A stretch of 64,000 bases of DNA from CAZEAP01 sp964510315 (GTDB lineage Bacteria; Planctomycetota; Brocadiia; SM23-32). Below are positions 23,895 through 34,000 of the stretch, in pieces; positions within the stretch are counted from its first letter, which is position 1; the number at the start of each line of letters is the position of its first letter. The position numbers and the translations under genes are program-made. The stretch spans positions 1 through 64,000 of the forward strand of contig CAZEAP010000021.1 in the NCBI GenBank assembly GCA_964510315.1, given 5' to 3'. Under the pieces are notes generated by a model. The model was not told the DNA's origin. It ran no database searches and saw nothing but the letters and a program-made list of their open reading frames with translations.

Positions 23895-24722
23895 TTACTT
23901 CCTCCTTCTTCGCACGATGAGTCTGTCGCTGTATTTCTTTCGTTTCCGCGTTTTCCCGCCCTTGGCCAGGACGCCGGTCGGCGAGCAGGGATGCCGTCCG
24001 CCGGCGCGGCGGCCCTCGCCTCCGCCCATCGGGTGGCTGACGGGGTTCTGCGCCGTGCCGCGTGTGTGGGGGCGGCGGCCCAGCCAGCGGGCCCGGCCCG
24101 CCTTGCCCAGCTTCACGTTCTGATGGTCCGCGTTGCTGACCCGACCGATGGTGCAGCGGCACTTGCCGGGCACACGACGTATCTCCCCGCTGGGCAGCAG
24201 CAGGTGGACGTATTTGCCCTCCCGCGCGCTGACCTGAGCGGCAGAGCCGGCGCTGCGCACGATCTGGCCGCCCTTGCCCGGCTGCAATTCCACGTTATGG
24301 ACGAACAGGCCCAGCGGCACCCGCTCCAGCCGCATGGAGTGGCCCGCTCGCGGCTCGGCACCCGGCCCGTTCACAACCCGCTGGCCCACCTCCAGACCCT
24401 CGGGGGCCAGGATGTATCGCTTCTCGCCGTCCTCGTACTCCAGCAGGGCGATCCGTGCCGAGCGGTTAGGGTCGTACTCGATGCTGACCACGTGGGCTGG
24501 AACGCTCTCTTTGTCCCTTTTGAAGTCGATGACCCGGTAGCGTCTCTTGTGGCCGCCGCCCCGGGATGCGGCAGTGATGCGTCCCTGATTGTTCCGCCCG
24601 CCCGTCCGCTTCAGCGGCCGAAGCAAGGACTTCTCCGGCTCCGAGCGGGTGATCTCCTCGAAGTCGCTGCCGGACATGTTCCGCCGCCCGGGTGTTGTCG
24701 GTTTGTATGTTTTGATTCCCAT
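23895..24722 (-). CDS. rplB: 50S ribosomal protein L2
   Basis: L2 is needed for peptidyl-transferase assembly and subunit joining. The 275-residue protein has GGRNNQGRITAASRGGGHKR, the YDPNRSARIALLEYEDGEKR core and the C-terminal HPMGGGEGRRAGGRHPCSPT region. The active-site-proximal His lies in SHPMGGGEGR. Confidence 0.97.
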   Translation of the reverse strand: MGIKTYKPTTPGRRNMSGSDFEEITRSEPEKSLLRPLKRTGGRNNQGRITAASRGGGHKRRYRVIDFKRDKESVPAHVVSIEYDPNRSARIALLEYEDGEKRYILAPEGLEVGQRVVNGPGAEPRAGHSMRLERVPLGLFVHNVELQPGKGGQIVRSAGSAAQVSAREGKYVHLLLPSGEIRRVPGKCRCTIGRVSNADHQNVKLGKAGRARWLGRRPHTRGTAQNPVSHPMGGGEGRRAGGRHPCSPTGVLAKGGKTRKRKKYSDRLIVRRRRK

Positions 24723-24756
24723 GTGGTCAGCTCCTCGCGGATGCTGGAAGTTCCTG

Positions 24757-25041
24757 TCAGTACCCGATGTCGATGGTGTCGCCCGGCCTCAGTCGAACCA
24801 TGGCCTTCTTCCAGTCGGTGGTCTTCCCGGTGGTCCAACCGGTGCGTCGCCTTTTGCCTTTGACCGTGAGGGTCCTTACGTCGGTAACCTCGCAGTCCGG
24901 GAACATCTCCTCCACGGCGTGGCGTATCTGGGTCTTCGTGGCGTCCGGCTGCACCTCGAAGTGGTAGGTGTTGCTGCTGCGGATGTCCTCCACGCTCTTC
25001 TCGGTGTGCAGCGGTCTGACGATCACCTGGTGGCTATCCAT
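24757..25041 (-). CDS. rplW: 50S ribosomal protein L23
   Basis: L23 sits at the tunnel exit beside L29 and is the trigger-factor dock. The 94-residue product begins MDSHQVIVRPLHTEKSVED and has the KTQIRHAVEEMFPDCEVTDV and TVKGKRRRTG parts. ATG 25041 overlaps the end of rplD by 8 bases; an upstream ATG (25113) would add 24 residues lying inside rplD. Confidence 0.95.
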   Translation of the reverse strand: MDSHQVIVRPLHTEKSVEDIRSSNTYHFEVQPDATKTQIRHAVEEMFPDCEVTDVRTLTVKGKRRRTGWTTGKTTDWKKAMVRLRPGDTIDIGY

Positions 25042-25699
25042 CGGCCCGCACCTCCTGGTTCTGCCGGGTGTCCTGCCGGTCGGGAGCGGCCTCCAGGAAC
25101 TGCTGAAGGGCATCCAAAGTAAAAATAACCCGCCCGGGCCGAATCATCTCATAGGCGTTCAACTCTCGCCAGGTCGTCATGGCGGACCCGGGGATGTTCC
25201 GGGTGCAGCGCCAAAGCCGGGCGTCGTGCTCCGGAAGTACCACCAGGAAGGTGCGGTCCGCATCCAGGTTGTGCATGATTTCGGCCATGTGGCGCGTCTT
25301 CGGTTCGGGGAGGCGCAGTTCCTCGACCGCGACAACTTCCCCGTCCCGCGCTTTGGCCACGAAAGCGGCATAGGCGGCGCGGCGCCGGCTCTTGCGGTTC
25401 ATCTTCTTTGAATAATCGCGGGGGCGCGGCCCGTGGGCCACTCCGCCGCCCACCCACAAGGGGCTGCCGCGGTCGCCGTGCCGTGCCCGGCCGGTGTGCT
25501 TCTGCGGCCAGGGCTTGCGCCTGGAACGCACCACTTCCCGCCGCCGCTTGGCGCTGGCGGTGCCCACCCGCTGGTTGGCCTCGTAGGCGAGGACGGCCTG
25601 CCGGATGAGGGTCAGGTTGGGTTCGCCCCCCAGAAGGGACTCGTCCACCTGCACGCTCTCCAGCGCTTCGCCTTCGGTGTTGTAGAGGGGTATTTCCAT
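25034..25699 (-). CDS. rplD: 50S ribosomal protein L4
   Basis: L4 extends a loop into the exit tunnel near the constriction. The 221-residue sequence shows GTASAKRRREVVRSRRKPWP, QKHTGRARHGDRGSPLWVGG and the NLDADRTFLVVLPEHD region. In the family the loop is a macrolide-contact site. It lies between rplC and rplW in the standard order. Confidence 0.96.
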   Translation of the reverse strand: MEIPLYNTEGEALESVQVDESLLGGEPNLTLIRQAVLAYEANQRVGTASAKRRREVVRSRRKPWPQKHTGRARHGDRGSPLWVGGGVAHGPRPRDYSKKMNRKSRRRAAYAAFVAKARDGEVVAVEELRLPEPKTRHMAEIMHNLDADRTFLVVLPEHDARLWRCTRNIPGSAMTTWRELNAYEMIRPGRVIFTLDALQQFLEAAPDRQDTRQNQEVRADG

Positions 25700-25717
25700 G
25701 GCGCTTTACTCCGTGGG

Positions 25718-26371
25718 TTATTCGGCCTCCTCAGCGGGTCCGGGCGGAAGCACGGCTTTCCGCACCGTCACGTAACTGCCTTTGCTGCCGGCCACCGATC
25801 CCTTAACCAGCAGGAGGTCGTGTTCGGTGTCCACCTTCACGACCTCCAGGTTGCGTATCGTGACTTGCTCGTCGCCCATGTGGCCGGCCATCTTCTTGCC
25901 TTTGAGCACGCGGGCGGGCGTGGCGCTGGTGCCGATGGAGCCTCCGCGGCGGCCGAACCGGCCTCCGTGGGTGGCCGGGGCTCCGCTGAAGCCGTGCCGC
26001 CGCACCACTCCGGCGAAACCGCGGCCTTTGCTGACCCCGGTGACGTCCACGTAATCGGTCTCCTCGAAGATGTCCACTTTCACTTCCTGGCCGAGTTCCG
26101 GCATCTCTTCGCCCTCGGGGGGCACGTCCCGCAGGATGCGCTTGGGGGTGACGCCGGCTCTGGCGAAATGGCCGGCAAGCGGCTTCGGGACGTTCTTTTG
26201 CTTGCAGTCCTCGAAGCCGATCTGCACGGCACGGGCCTGGTCGCTCTGCTCGGTCTTCAATTGAGTGACCGCGCAGGGGCCGACGCGCAGGACGGTCACC
26301 GGCACCCTCCGGCCGGACTCATCGAAGACCTGCGTCATACCGATCTTTTTGCCGATCAGAGCTTTCAGCAT
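25718..26371 (-). CDS. rplC: 50S ribosomal protein L3
   Basis: L3 is one of two proteins that begin 50S assembly. With ATG 26371 the 217-residue product starts MLKALIGKKIGMTQVFDESG, the family start; a GTG at 26398 would add nine residues. The KGRGFAGVVRRHGFSGAPAT stretch and the central hook with GSIGTSATPARVLKGKKMAG are intact. No strong Shine-Dalgarno was seen before either start. Confidence 0.95.
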   Translation of the reverse strand: MLKALIGKKIGMTQVFDESGRRVPVTVLRVGPCAVTQLKTEQSDQARAVQIGFEDCKQKNVPKPLAGHFARAGVTPKRILRDVPPEGEEMPELGQEVKVDIFEETDYVDVTGVSKGRGFAGVVRRHGFSGAPATHGGRFGRRGGSIGTSATPARVLKGKKMAGHMGDEQVTIRNLEVVKVDTEHDLLLVKGSVAGSKGSYVTVRKAVLPPGPAEEAE

Positions 26372-26398
26372 CTGCCGGAACCATCGCGTAAAGTTCAC

Positions 26399-26685
26399 AC
26401 TCAGTGACGCCGTTCACGGCCAACCCACTTCCCGGCGGGGACATCGGGGTCGCCGCACGGCGTACATAAACACCCTCGTCCCGAGGGAGAGGGAAAAGGC
26501 GCATTAGAGCATGCGCCCCGCGGGTTGTGAGAGGAGACAACCTGCCGTTCGGCGGTCCGGTCGGACCCCTCCGCCGTTGACCCGTCGGGGCAAACGCGGC
26601 GAATCTGCCGCCCCGTGCAGTCTGCGGCTACCACGGCCCTTTCGGCGACGGCCGAAAGCCGACCCGCCTTTACAGCCGGCGACGA
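26399..26685 (-). other. Hairpin-rich spacer between rpsJ and rplC
   Basis: No gene is visible. Four inverted repeats stand out: CCCTCG/CGAGGG (26473-26487, 3-base loop), GGCGCAT/ATGCGCC (26498-26517, 6-base loop), nested GGCGG..GTCCG/CGGAC..CCGCC (26551-26575), and a GGC-rich pair near 26640-26660. rpsJ and rplC are normally only a few tens of bases apart, so this is a candidate attenuator or protein-binding leader for the rest of the operon. Confidence 0.55.
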
Positions 26686-26994
26686 CTACACCTTGATCTT
26701 GATTTCCACACCGGCGGGCACCTTCAGATCGTTCAGTGCATCCACGGTGTGGACAGTCGGAGACAGAATGTCAATCAGCCTTTTATGCGTCCGTATCTCA
26801 AACTGCTCGCGCGACCGCTTGTCCACGTGCGGCGAGCGCAGAACAGTGTAGCGTTCAATGTGCGTGGGCAGCAAAACCGGGCCGCTCACCCGGGCTCCCG
26901 TGCGCAGAGCGGTGTCCACGATCTTCTCGGCCGAACGGTCCAGTACCCGATGGTCGTAGGCCTCCATCCGGATGCGGATGCGGTCTTCCGCCAC
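26686..26994 (-). CDS. rpsJ: 30S ribosomal protein S10
   Basis: S10 is a 30S head protein and, with NusB, an antitermination factor. The 102-residue product shows RIRMEAYDHRVLDRSAEKIV, GARVSGPVLLPT and SPHVDKRSREQFEIRTHKRL. It is the first gene of the minus-strand ribosomal array. The str genes (rpsL, rpsG, fusA, tuf) that often precede it are not here; nadE is divergent. Confidence 0.97.
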   Translation of the reverse strand: MAEDRIRIRMEAYDHRVLDRSAEKIVDTALRTGARVSGPVLLPTHIERYTVLRSPHVDKRSREQFEIRTHKRLIDILSPTVHTVDALNDLKVPAGVEIKIKV

Positions 26995-27072
26995 GGTTCT
27001 GCTCCCTTAACCTCAGAACACACACTTCGTTCCCTCTACTCAATTGGGGGAAAACAGGGAACGAACAGCATA

Positions 27073-27100
27073 AGTTTAACATATTTCTGCCTCGCGTCAA
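27073..27100 (-). promoter_or_regulatory. Promoter of the S10 ribosomal array
   Basis: On the minus strand TTGACG (27095-27100) and TAAACT (27073-27078) are 16 bases apart in the only A/T-rich patch of the region, about 80 bases upstream of the rpsJ start. Confidence 0.65.
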
Positions 27101-27185
27101 GCGACGACGCCGGTTTTTTGGTCCTCTTCTCACGCGGTCTCCCGGCCCGACCTCCATGCCCGCCGCTCTGCGCCCCCGCCGCACC

Positions 27186-27213
27186 TTGCCCCCGCCTCAG
27201 TCCCCCTTACAAT
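27186..27213 (+). promoter_or_regulatory. Possible nadE promoter
   Basis: TTGCCC (27186-27191) and TACAAT (27208-27213), 16 bases apart, lie about 54 bases before the nadE ATG. The -10 is good, the -35 weak. Confidence 0.45.
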
Positions 27214-27266
27214 TACTGTCCTGAGAAAGGACGAGACACTCCACGAGTCCAGCGTGAGGCCACGTC

Positions 27267-28910
27267 ATGAAGCTGGCCCTTGCCCAGTTGAACGCCACCG
27301 TCGGAGACGTGGAGGGCAACGCCCGGCGGGCCGCCGAGGCCGTCAGGCGGGCCGCATCGGAAGGGGCGGACCTCGTGCTCCTGCCGGAGCTGTTTCTCTC
27401 CGGCTATCCCCCCCAGGACCTGGCCGAGAGGCCGGCCTTCATCGAAGCCAACCTGGCGGCCCTCCGACAGGTGGCCCAGGCGGCAACCGGCCTCTGGGCC
27501 GTTGTCGGACACCTGGCCCACTCTCCGCAGCACACGCGGAACCCGGCCACCAACTCCGCCTCCCTCCTGCGGGACGGCGTTGTGCTCGAACAACGGGACA
27601 AAATGCTGCTTCCCACCTACGACGTGTTCGACGAGGCGCGCTACTTTCAGCCCGCAGCGGGGAACGAGCCGATTACCCTCGGCGAGACGAGGGTGGGCCT
27701 GACGGTTTGCGAGGATGCCTGGAGCGACCCCTCTTTCCGGCCCCGCCGCCGCTACAGCCGTGATCCCGTGGCCGACCTGGCCGGGGCGGGCGCCGAGTTG
27801 CTGCTCAACGTGTCGGCCTCCCCTTTCGCGGCGGGCAAACAGGAGTTCCGCCGGTCGCTGCTCGGAGGACTGGCCCGCCGCCACGGGCTGCCGCTTTTCT
27901 ACGTCAACCTGGTCGGCGGAAACGACCAGCTCATCTTCGACGGGCGGAGCGCGGCGTTCGATGCGAAGGGGCGGCTGATCGCCCAGGCGGCCGCCTTCGA
28001 GGAAGACCTCCTGCTGGTCGACACCACAGGGGTGGGCCCGACCGCCCCGGCCGAGCCGGAAGGCCCCGAGGAGATCCGGCAGGCGCTCCTGCTGGGCCTG
28101 CGGGACTACGCCCGCAAGTGCGGCTTCCGGAGTGCCGTCCTGGGACTGAGCGGAGGCGTGGACTCGGCGTTGACGGCCGCCCTGGCCGCCCGCGCACTGG
28201 GGAGTGGGAACGTGACCGCCCTGTTCATGCCCTCGGAGTTCAGCAGCGACCGCAGCCGGGCCGACGCCGAACGCCTGGCCGAGAACCTGGGCATCGAGTT
28301 GCTGTCGCTCTCCATCGAAGACCTGCGAAACTCGGCCGAGGGGCTGCTGGAGCCGCACTTCCGGGGGACCCGGCGCGGCACGGCCGAGGAGAACATCCAG
28401 GCCCGCCTGAGGGGCATGCTGGTGATGGCGTTCAGCAACAAGTTCGGCCATCTCCCGCTGGCCACCGGGAACAAGAGCGAACTGGCGGTCGGCTACTGCA
28501 CCCTTTACGGCGACATGGTGGGGGGACTGGCCGTCATCGGCGACCTGCCGAAGACCACCGTCTACGAGGTCGCGCGGCACCTCAACCGGGACGGCGAGGT
28601 CATTCCCCCTTCAATACTCCGGAAGCCCCCGAGCGCCGAGCTGAAACCCGACCAGACGGACCAGGACGTCCTTCCCCCCTACGAGGTGCTGGACCCCATC
28701 CTTAACCTGTACGTCGAGCAGAACCTGGAGTTCGACGACATGGTGGCCGCAGGGCACGACCCGGAGACCGTCCGCGAGGTGCTGGCGCTGGTGGACGCCG
28801 CCGAGTTCAAACGCCGCCAGGCCCCCATCACCCTGCGCGTAACCCGGAAGGCCTTCGGCCGGGGCCGCCGGCTGCCCGTCGCCCAGAGCTGGCGCCGGCC
28901 CGACCATTGA
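27267..28910 (+). CDS. nadE: Glutamine-dependent NAD+ synthetase
   Basis: NadE amidates nicotinic acid adenine dinucleotide to NAD+ using ammonia released from glutamine. The 547-residue two-domain form has an N-terminal nitrilase-type glutaminase with the Glu41 (LPELFLSGYPP), Lys112 (DKMLLPTYDV) and Cys148 (TVCEDAW) triad. The C-terminal synthetase has the PP-loop LSGGVDSALTAALAA at about 295 and ATGNKSELAVGY. ATG 27267 follows a GAGG. It stands divergent from the ribosomal array and 84 bases before trpB. Confidence 0.96.
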   Translation: MKLALAQLNATVGDVEGNARRAAEAVRRAASEGADLVLLPELFLSGYPPQDLAERPAFIEANLAALRQVAQAATGLWAVVGHLAHSPQHTRNPATNSASLLRDGVVLEQRDKMLLPTYDVFDEARYFQPAAGNEPITLGETRVGLTVCEDAWSDPSFRPRRRYSRDPVADLAGAGAELLLNVSASPFAAGKQEFRRSLLGGLARRHGLPLFYVNLVGGNDQLIFDGRSAAFDAKGRLIAQAAAFEEDLLLVDTTGVGPTAPAEPEGPEEIRQALLLGLRDYARKCGFRSAVLGLSGGVDSALTAALAARALGSGNVTALFMPSEFSSDRSRADAERLAENLGIELLSLSIEDLRNSAEGLLEPHFRGTRRGTAEENIQARLRGMLVMAFSNKFGHLPLATGNKSELAVGYCTLYGDMVGGLAVIGDLPKTTVYEVARHLNRDGEVIPPSILRKPPSAELKPDQTDQDVLPPYEVLDPILNLYVEQNLEFDDMVAAGHDPETVREVLALVDAAEFKRRQAPITLRVTRKAFGRGRRLPVAQSWRRPDH

Positions 28911-28994
28911 CACCGTCGAACGGCCGGCCTACCATACTTCAGCGGATGTCCCCGCACGTTGCGCCCCGCCGCACTCCATCGCCCCCGGAACAAG

Positions 28995-30212
28995 ATGGCT
29001 GCGAAACTGCCCGACAGGAGCGGATATTTCGGCGGATACGGGGGCCGCTTTGTGCCCGAAACGCTTGTGCCGGCCCTCCAGCAGTTGGAGGATGCCTACC
29101 TGGAGGCACGCGACGACGAGTCCTTCCAGGACGAACTCCGCCTCTACCTGCGGGACTATGCCGGCCGCCCCAACCCCCTCTACCTCGCCCGGAGTTTCAC
29201 CCGCCGCGTGGGCGGCGGCCCGATTTACCTGAAGCGCGAAGACCTGAACCACACCGGCGCCCACAAGATCAACAACGCCCTGGGGCAGGCCCTGCTGGCG
29301 GTCCGCATGGGGAAGAGCCGGCTGATCGCCGAGACCGGGGCCGGCCAGCACGGCCTGGCAACGGCGACCGCCGCGGCCATGCTGGGCCTGGAGTGCGAGG
29401 TCTACATGGGCACCGAGGACATGCGTCGGCAGCGGCCCAACGTGCTGAAGATGCGTCTGCTGGGCACCAACGTCGTCCCGGTCACCGCCGGCGCCAGAAC
29501 CCTCAAGGACGCCTGCAACGAGGCGCTGCGGGACTGGATGGCCTCCTTCGAACACACCCACTACCTGCTGGGCAGCGTCACCGGTCCCCATCCCTATCCC
29601 ATGATGGTGCGGGACTTCCAGGCCGTCATCGGTAGAGAGGTCCGCCGCCAAATCCTGGAGAAGGAGGGACGCCTGCCCGACCTGCTGGTCGCCTGCGTGG
29701 GCGGAGGGAGCAACGCGATAGGCCTGTTCTACGAATTCCTCGATGAGGATTCGGTTCGCATGGTGGGTGTCGAGGCGGGCGGCCACGGAATGCAAAAAGG
29801 CCAGCACGCCGCCACTCTGGTGCGGGGCCGGCCCGGCGTGCTCCACGGGGCAAAAAGCTACGTGCTGCAGGACGAAGACGGACAGACCAGCTCGGTGCAC
29901 TCCGTCTCGGCCGGCCTGGACTACCCCGGCGTCGGCCCGGAGCACAGCTACCTGAAGGAAACCGGGCGGGCCAGCTACGACAGCGTCACCGACGGGGAAG
30001 CCCTGGAGGCGTTCCGGGTTCTCGCCCTCAGCGAAGGCATAATACCTGCGCTGGAGAGCGCGCACGCGCTGGCCTGGCTGCTGAAGGCGGAGAACCGTCC
30101 CCCTGAAGACGAGCTGACCGTGGTGTGCCTGTCCGGGCGCGGCGAGAAGGACCTGTCCGAAGCCATCGACCTGCTGGGAATCGAGCTGAAGACCGACGAG
30201 GAACCGCAATGA
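28995..30212 (+). CDS. trpB: Tryptophan synthase beta chain
   Basis: TrpB condenses indole with serine in a PLP-dependent reaction. The 405-residue protein has the PLP-lysine motif HTGAHKINNALGQ, the GAGQHG loop and the phosphate-binding GGGSNAIG. Sequence and length fit the common TrpB1 type that partners TrpA. ATG 28995 is chosen; an upstream in-frame codon at 28959 adds 12 atypical residues. Its stop overlaps the trpA start (ATGA). Confidence 0.97.
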   Translation: MAAKLPDRSGYFGGYGGRFVPETLVPALQQLEDAYLEARDDESFQDELRLYLRDYAGRPNPLYLARSFTRRVGGGPIYLKREDLNHTGAHKINNALGQALLAVRMGKSRLIAETGAGQHGLATATAAAMLGLECEVYMGTEDMRRQRPNVLKMRLLGTNVVPVTAGARTLKDACNEALRDWMASFEHTHYLLGSVTGPHPYPMMVRDFQAVIGREVRRQILEKEGRLPDLLVACVGGGSNAIGLFYEFLDEDSVRMVGVEAGGHGMQKGQHAATLVRGRPGVLHGAKSYVLQDEDGQTSSVHSVSAGLDYPGVGPEHSYLKETGRASYDSVTDGEALEAFRVLALSEGIIPALESAHALAWLLKAENRPPEDELTVVCLSGRGEKDLSEAIDLLGIELKTDEEPQ

Positions 30213-31006
30213 ACCGGATCAACGCCCGCTTCCAGCAACTTCGCGAAGCCGGGGCCTCCGCCTTCATTCCGTTTTTCACCGCCGGCGACCCCGACCTGGA
30301 CACCTCCCTCCGGCTGCTGAGAAGGGCTGAGGAAGCCGGGGCCGACCTGATAGAACTCGGATTCCCCTACTCCGACCCCATCGCCGACGGCCCCACTATC
30401 CAGGACTCCTATCACAGGGCGCTGGAGCGCGGGCTGCGCCTGGGGCAGGTGTTTGAACTCGTCCGGGAAGCCAGAACCGACTGCGAGCTGCCGATCGTAG
30501 CGATGATCTCCTACAGCCTGGTCATGCCCATGGGGATGGCCACGTTCATGGACCGCGCCCTGGCCGCCGGGATCGACGGTGCCACCATACCGGACCTGCC
30601 GGTGGAGGAAGCCGAATCCCACTTCCGGGCGGCAAAGGAGCGGGACTTCCGGCTGATCTGCTTCGTCACGCCGGCCACCAGCACGGCCCGGCGGGAGACC
30701 GTCATCCGCCACGCCGCCGGCTTTATTTACTACATCTCGGTGCGCGGCATCACCGGCGAGAGGTCGGCGCTTCCCGCCGACCTGGCGGAGAACCTCGCCG
30801 ATCTGAAATCCCACACCGACGTTCCGGTCGCCGTTGGGTTCGGCATTTCCGGTCCCCAACAGGCCCGCGCGGTGTCCCGGCACGCCGACGGGGTGATCGT
30901 GGGCAGCGCCATCGTCCGGCGCATCCACCGCGCCGCCGAAGAAGGCGAAGACCCGGTGGAGGCCGCCCTCCGGTTCATCACCCCCCTCGCCGAAGCCACA
31001 GATTAG
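30209..31006 (+). CDS. trpA: Tryptophan synthase alpha chain
   Basis: TrpA cleaves indole-3-glycerol phosphate and channels indole to TrpB. The 265-residue TIM barrel has FIPFFTAGDPDLD, the catalytic Glu in ELGFPYSDPIADGP, the second catalytic acid in IPDLPVEEA and the phosphate loop GFGISGPQQA. ATG 30209 overlaps trpB by 4 bases, a classical coupled pair. The other trp genes are elsewhere. Confidence 0.97.
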   Translation: MNRINARFQQLREAGASAFIPFFTAGDPDLDTSLRLLRRAEEAGADLIELGFPYSDPIADGPTIQDSYHRALERGLRLGQVFELVREARTDCELPIVAMISYSLVMPMGMATFMDRALAAGIDGATIPDLPVEEAESHFRAAKERDFRLICFVTPATSTARRETVIRHAAGFIYYISVRGITGERSALPADLAENLADLKSHTDVPVAVGFGISGPQQARAVSRHADGVIVGSAIVRRIHRAAEEGEDPVEAALRFITPLAEATD

Positions 31007-31035
31007 CCCACTGGCCGCGGCCGTCCTTCTCCGTT

Positions 31036-31041
31036 TATAAT
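31036..31041 (+). promoter_or_regulatory. Perfect -10 box before the kinase gene
   Basis: TATAAT lies 45 bases before the kinase ATG, in the gap after trpA. No acceptable -35 is found 16-18 bases upstream, so it may depend on an activator or an alternative sigma. Confidence 0.4.
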
Positions 31042-31085
31042 GCGGCGGACAAGCCGGGAGCTGATTTCTGGCGTGGAGCCGCTCG

Positions 31086-34000
31086 ATGGAAGTGATCTGC
31101 CCACACTGCGGGAAGGAGTGCGACGTCCCCCCGCGCGCCAAAGCCGTCGTCTGCCCCTCCTGCTCGGAAACTTTCGACGTTGTGGAGGGGGCGCAGACGG
31201 TGGCCCGCGAGAGGGGTGGGGAGATGGAGGTCTCCGAAGCCCCCACCCTCGCCACCCGCCGGCTGCGCATCTACTGTCCGTCCTGCCACAAGGAACTCAC
31301 CGTCGCGGCCGACCATCCGCCCGACCTCTGCCCCCGGTGCGATGCTCCGCTGGACGTGGAGGAGGGGGCGGAGTCGGCACCCCCCTCGGGGGGCCCTCCC
31401 GAGGTCAAGACCGCTAAGACCGTGGTGAGCGAGCGTCCCTCGTCCGAGGAGAAAAAAGCGGACGAAGAGGCCCTGGAGTGGATGCGCGCCCACTTCAAGG
31501 ACCGATACGAGATTCTGGCATTTGTCGCCGCCGGTGGGATGGGAGCCATCTACAAAGCGCGGCAGAAACAACCGACCCGGACGGTTGCCCTGAAGGTGAT
31601 GAGGGGCGGGGGGTTCCCCTCCCGCCAGCACCGCCGGAGATTCGAGCGCGAAGCCCAGGCTGTCGCACGCCTCAATCACCCCGCGGTGGTCCCCGTCTAC
31701 GACTACGGGGAGGTGGCCGGCCAGCCCTACTTCACCATGGAGTACGTCGAGGGGACCGACCTGCTGAGCTACGCCCGCCGGCGGGCGTTGGGCACGGACG
31801 CGATCTGCCGGATGATGGTTCGCGTCTGCGACGCCGTCCAATACGCCCACGACTACGGTGTAATCCACCGTGACCTGAAGCCGGGCAACATCATGGTGGA
31901 CGAGCTGAACCGCCCCCGGCTCCTGGACTTCGGGCTCTCGCGGGTCAGCAGGGAAGCCGAGGGGGAGCAATCGCTTCTGACCATGACCGGCGACTTCGTC
32001 GGAACCCCCCGCTACATGAGCCCCGAACAGGCCACGGGCCGGCCGCAGGACGTGGACGAGCGCACGGACGTCTTCGCCCTGGGGGTGATCCTCTACGAGC
32101 TGATCGTCGGCATACTCCCCTACCCGGTGGAGCAGGCGCGTGGCCTGCGCATCTTCGAGGTTTTCCGCGACTCCGAGCCGGTCAAGCCCAGTGCCCTGCA
32201 CCCGACCATCCCGCCGGACCTGGAGATCATCCTCCTGAAGGCCGTCCACAAGGACAAGCAACAGCGCTACGCCAGCGCCGAGGCCCTGGCGCAGGACCTG
32301 GAGAACTTCCTGGAGGACCGCCCCATCCGCGCGCGGCGTGCCACGTTGTGGTACCGGCTTCGCAAGTGGGCCTGGCGCAACCGACGCGTGCTTACACCGG
32401 TCTCCATCTCCTCCCTTGTGATCGTCGGCCTGGTGGCGCTGCTGGTTTTCCAGATAAACGCGAAGCTTCGGCAGATGTCCAAGAGGCAGGAACTCTACAA
32501 CAAGCTGGTCACGATGATGGGCGGAATGGAGCGGTTCGTTGATACGCTCGTGCCGCGGGACCGGTGGCAGGAGGCGCGGTGGGTCGCCGATTATGCGGCC
32601 ATCATCGGTCCCACCGAAACCGACCAGGCCGGGCTCCGCTGGCAGGTTGAGCGCGCCGCTGAGCGCAGAGCGAGCGAAGCCCTGTCCAGGTTCAACCGCC
32701 TGCTGCGGCTCCAGCGCTACGACGAGGCGCACGAGATGACCTCCGAGCTGGCCGCCCTGAGCCGAAGCATGTTCTTCTTCCCGAATCTCCACGAGGCGCT
32801 CGCCGAGGCTGAGGCGGAGTTCCCTCAGGTGCCCTGGCATCGACTGCGGGACGGGCTGGCCGCCGCCCTGACCGAGCGGCAGGCCCGAAGGCGCGTTGAG
32901 CAGTTCGCCGAGACGCTTCCCCCGGATTCTGACGCGCGGGGCAGGCTCGAGCGGCTTGCCGAACTGGAGCCGGCGGTGCTGCCCAACCCCGCCTTGCACT
33001 CGAAGATGGCGGCCGTCGCAACCGACTTTCCCGAGCAATGCCTCCGGAGCCTCCGGGAAGCGCTCCGGAAGGACTACAGCCGGGGTGACGCTCTGGGCCG
33101 CCTTGACCGGTTCCGCCGGCTCCTGCCGGAAAATCCGCACGTTGAGGAAGCCCGTCTGCGCCGTGAAGAACTGGCCGGCAAGCCTCCCGCATACTGGTTC
33201 GACCGCCACGTGTCCGCTTTCGGGCGGGCCATGGGGAATTACGACTGGCAACGCGCCGAGGAGGTGATCGACTCGGCAGCCGCCATGGTCGAGGACAACC
33301 CGGGGGCTCCCGACCGGGAAGAACGCCTCGTCGAACTCCGAGACCGACTCCGCTCGGTCATCCGTCCGGACACCGTCGCCGACCTGGGTCGGTCGAAAAT
33401 CCTCGCCGATTCCGGCAACCCGGTCAAAGAGTTGGCTTTCAGCCCGGATGGCAAGCACCTTGCGGTGGGCAGGGCCAACGGCACCGTCGCCGTGTGGAGT
33501 AGCTCGAATTGGGAGAAGCTCTGGGATAAGAAGGGGGAAGACGGCGTCCGCGCCTTGTGCATCAGCCCCGACGGCAAGCTGGTGGCCGCCGGCCTCCAGG
33601 ACGGCGGCATCTGCCTGTGGTCCGCTGACGACGGAAAGCGGAAGCAACGCTGGACCGCGCACTCCGGCTGGGTCAGTTCCCTGGAATTTGGCCCCGGCGC
33701 AGCGCTCCTATCAGCCGACCCCCGGAGCGCTGCGCTCTGGGACCCCGCCAGTCAGGAGGTCCTGTGGGGGCCGAACGACGCTGCCGGTCCCGCGACCATC
33801 GCCCCCGACGGCCGGCTCATCGCCGCCCGGCTCGTGGGCAGCGCCGAAGCCCAGCGGTTGGGCGTCTGGCGCGCCGAAGACGGCGCGCGCGTCCAGGAAC
33901 TGGGAGCCCGGGGACCCCTGGAACTCGCCTTCCATCCGGACAGCCGACGACTGGCCGCAGGCGTTCGGATGGAAGGGGAGGAAGATTCGCCGGTGATACA

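Noticed and set aside
31035..33662. 875-codon open frame on the minus strand opposite the kinase gene
   Set aside because: Shadow frame in high-GC coding DNA; the plus-strand kinase has unmistakable motifs and the antisense product has no family pattern.
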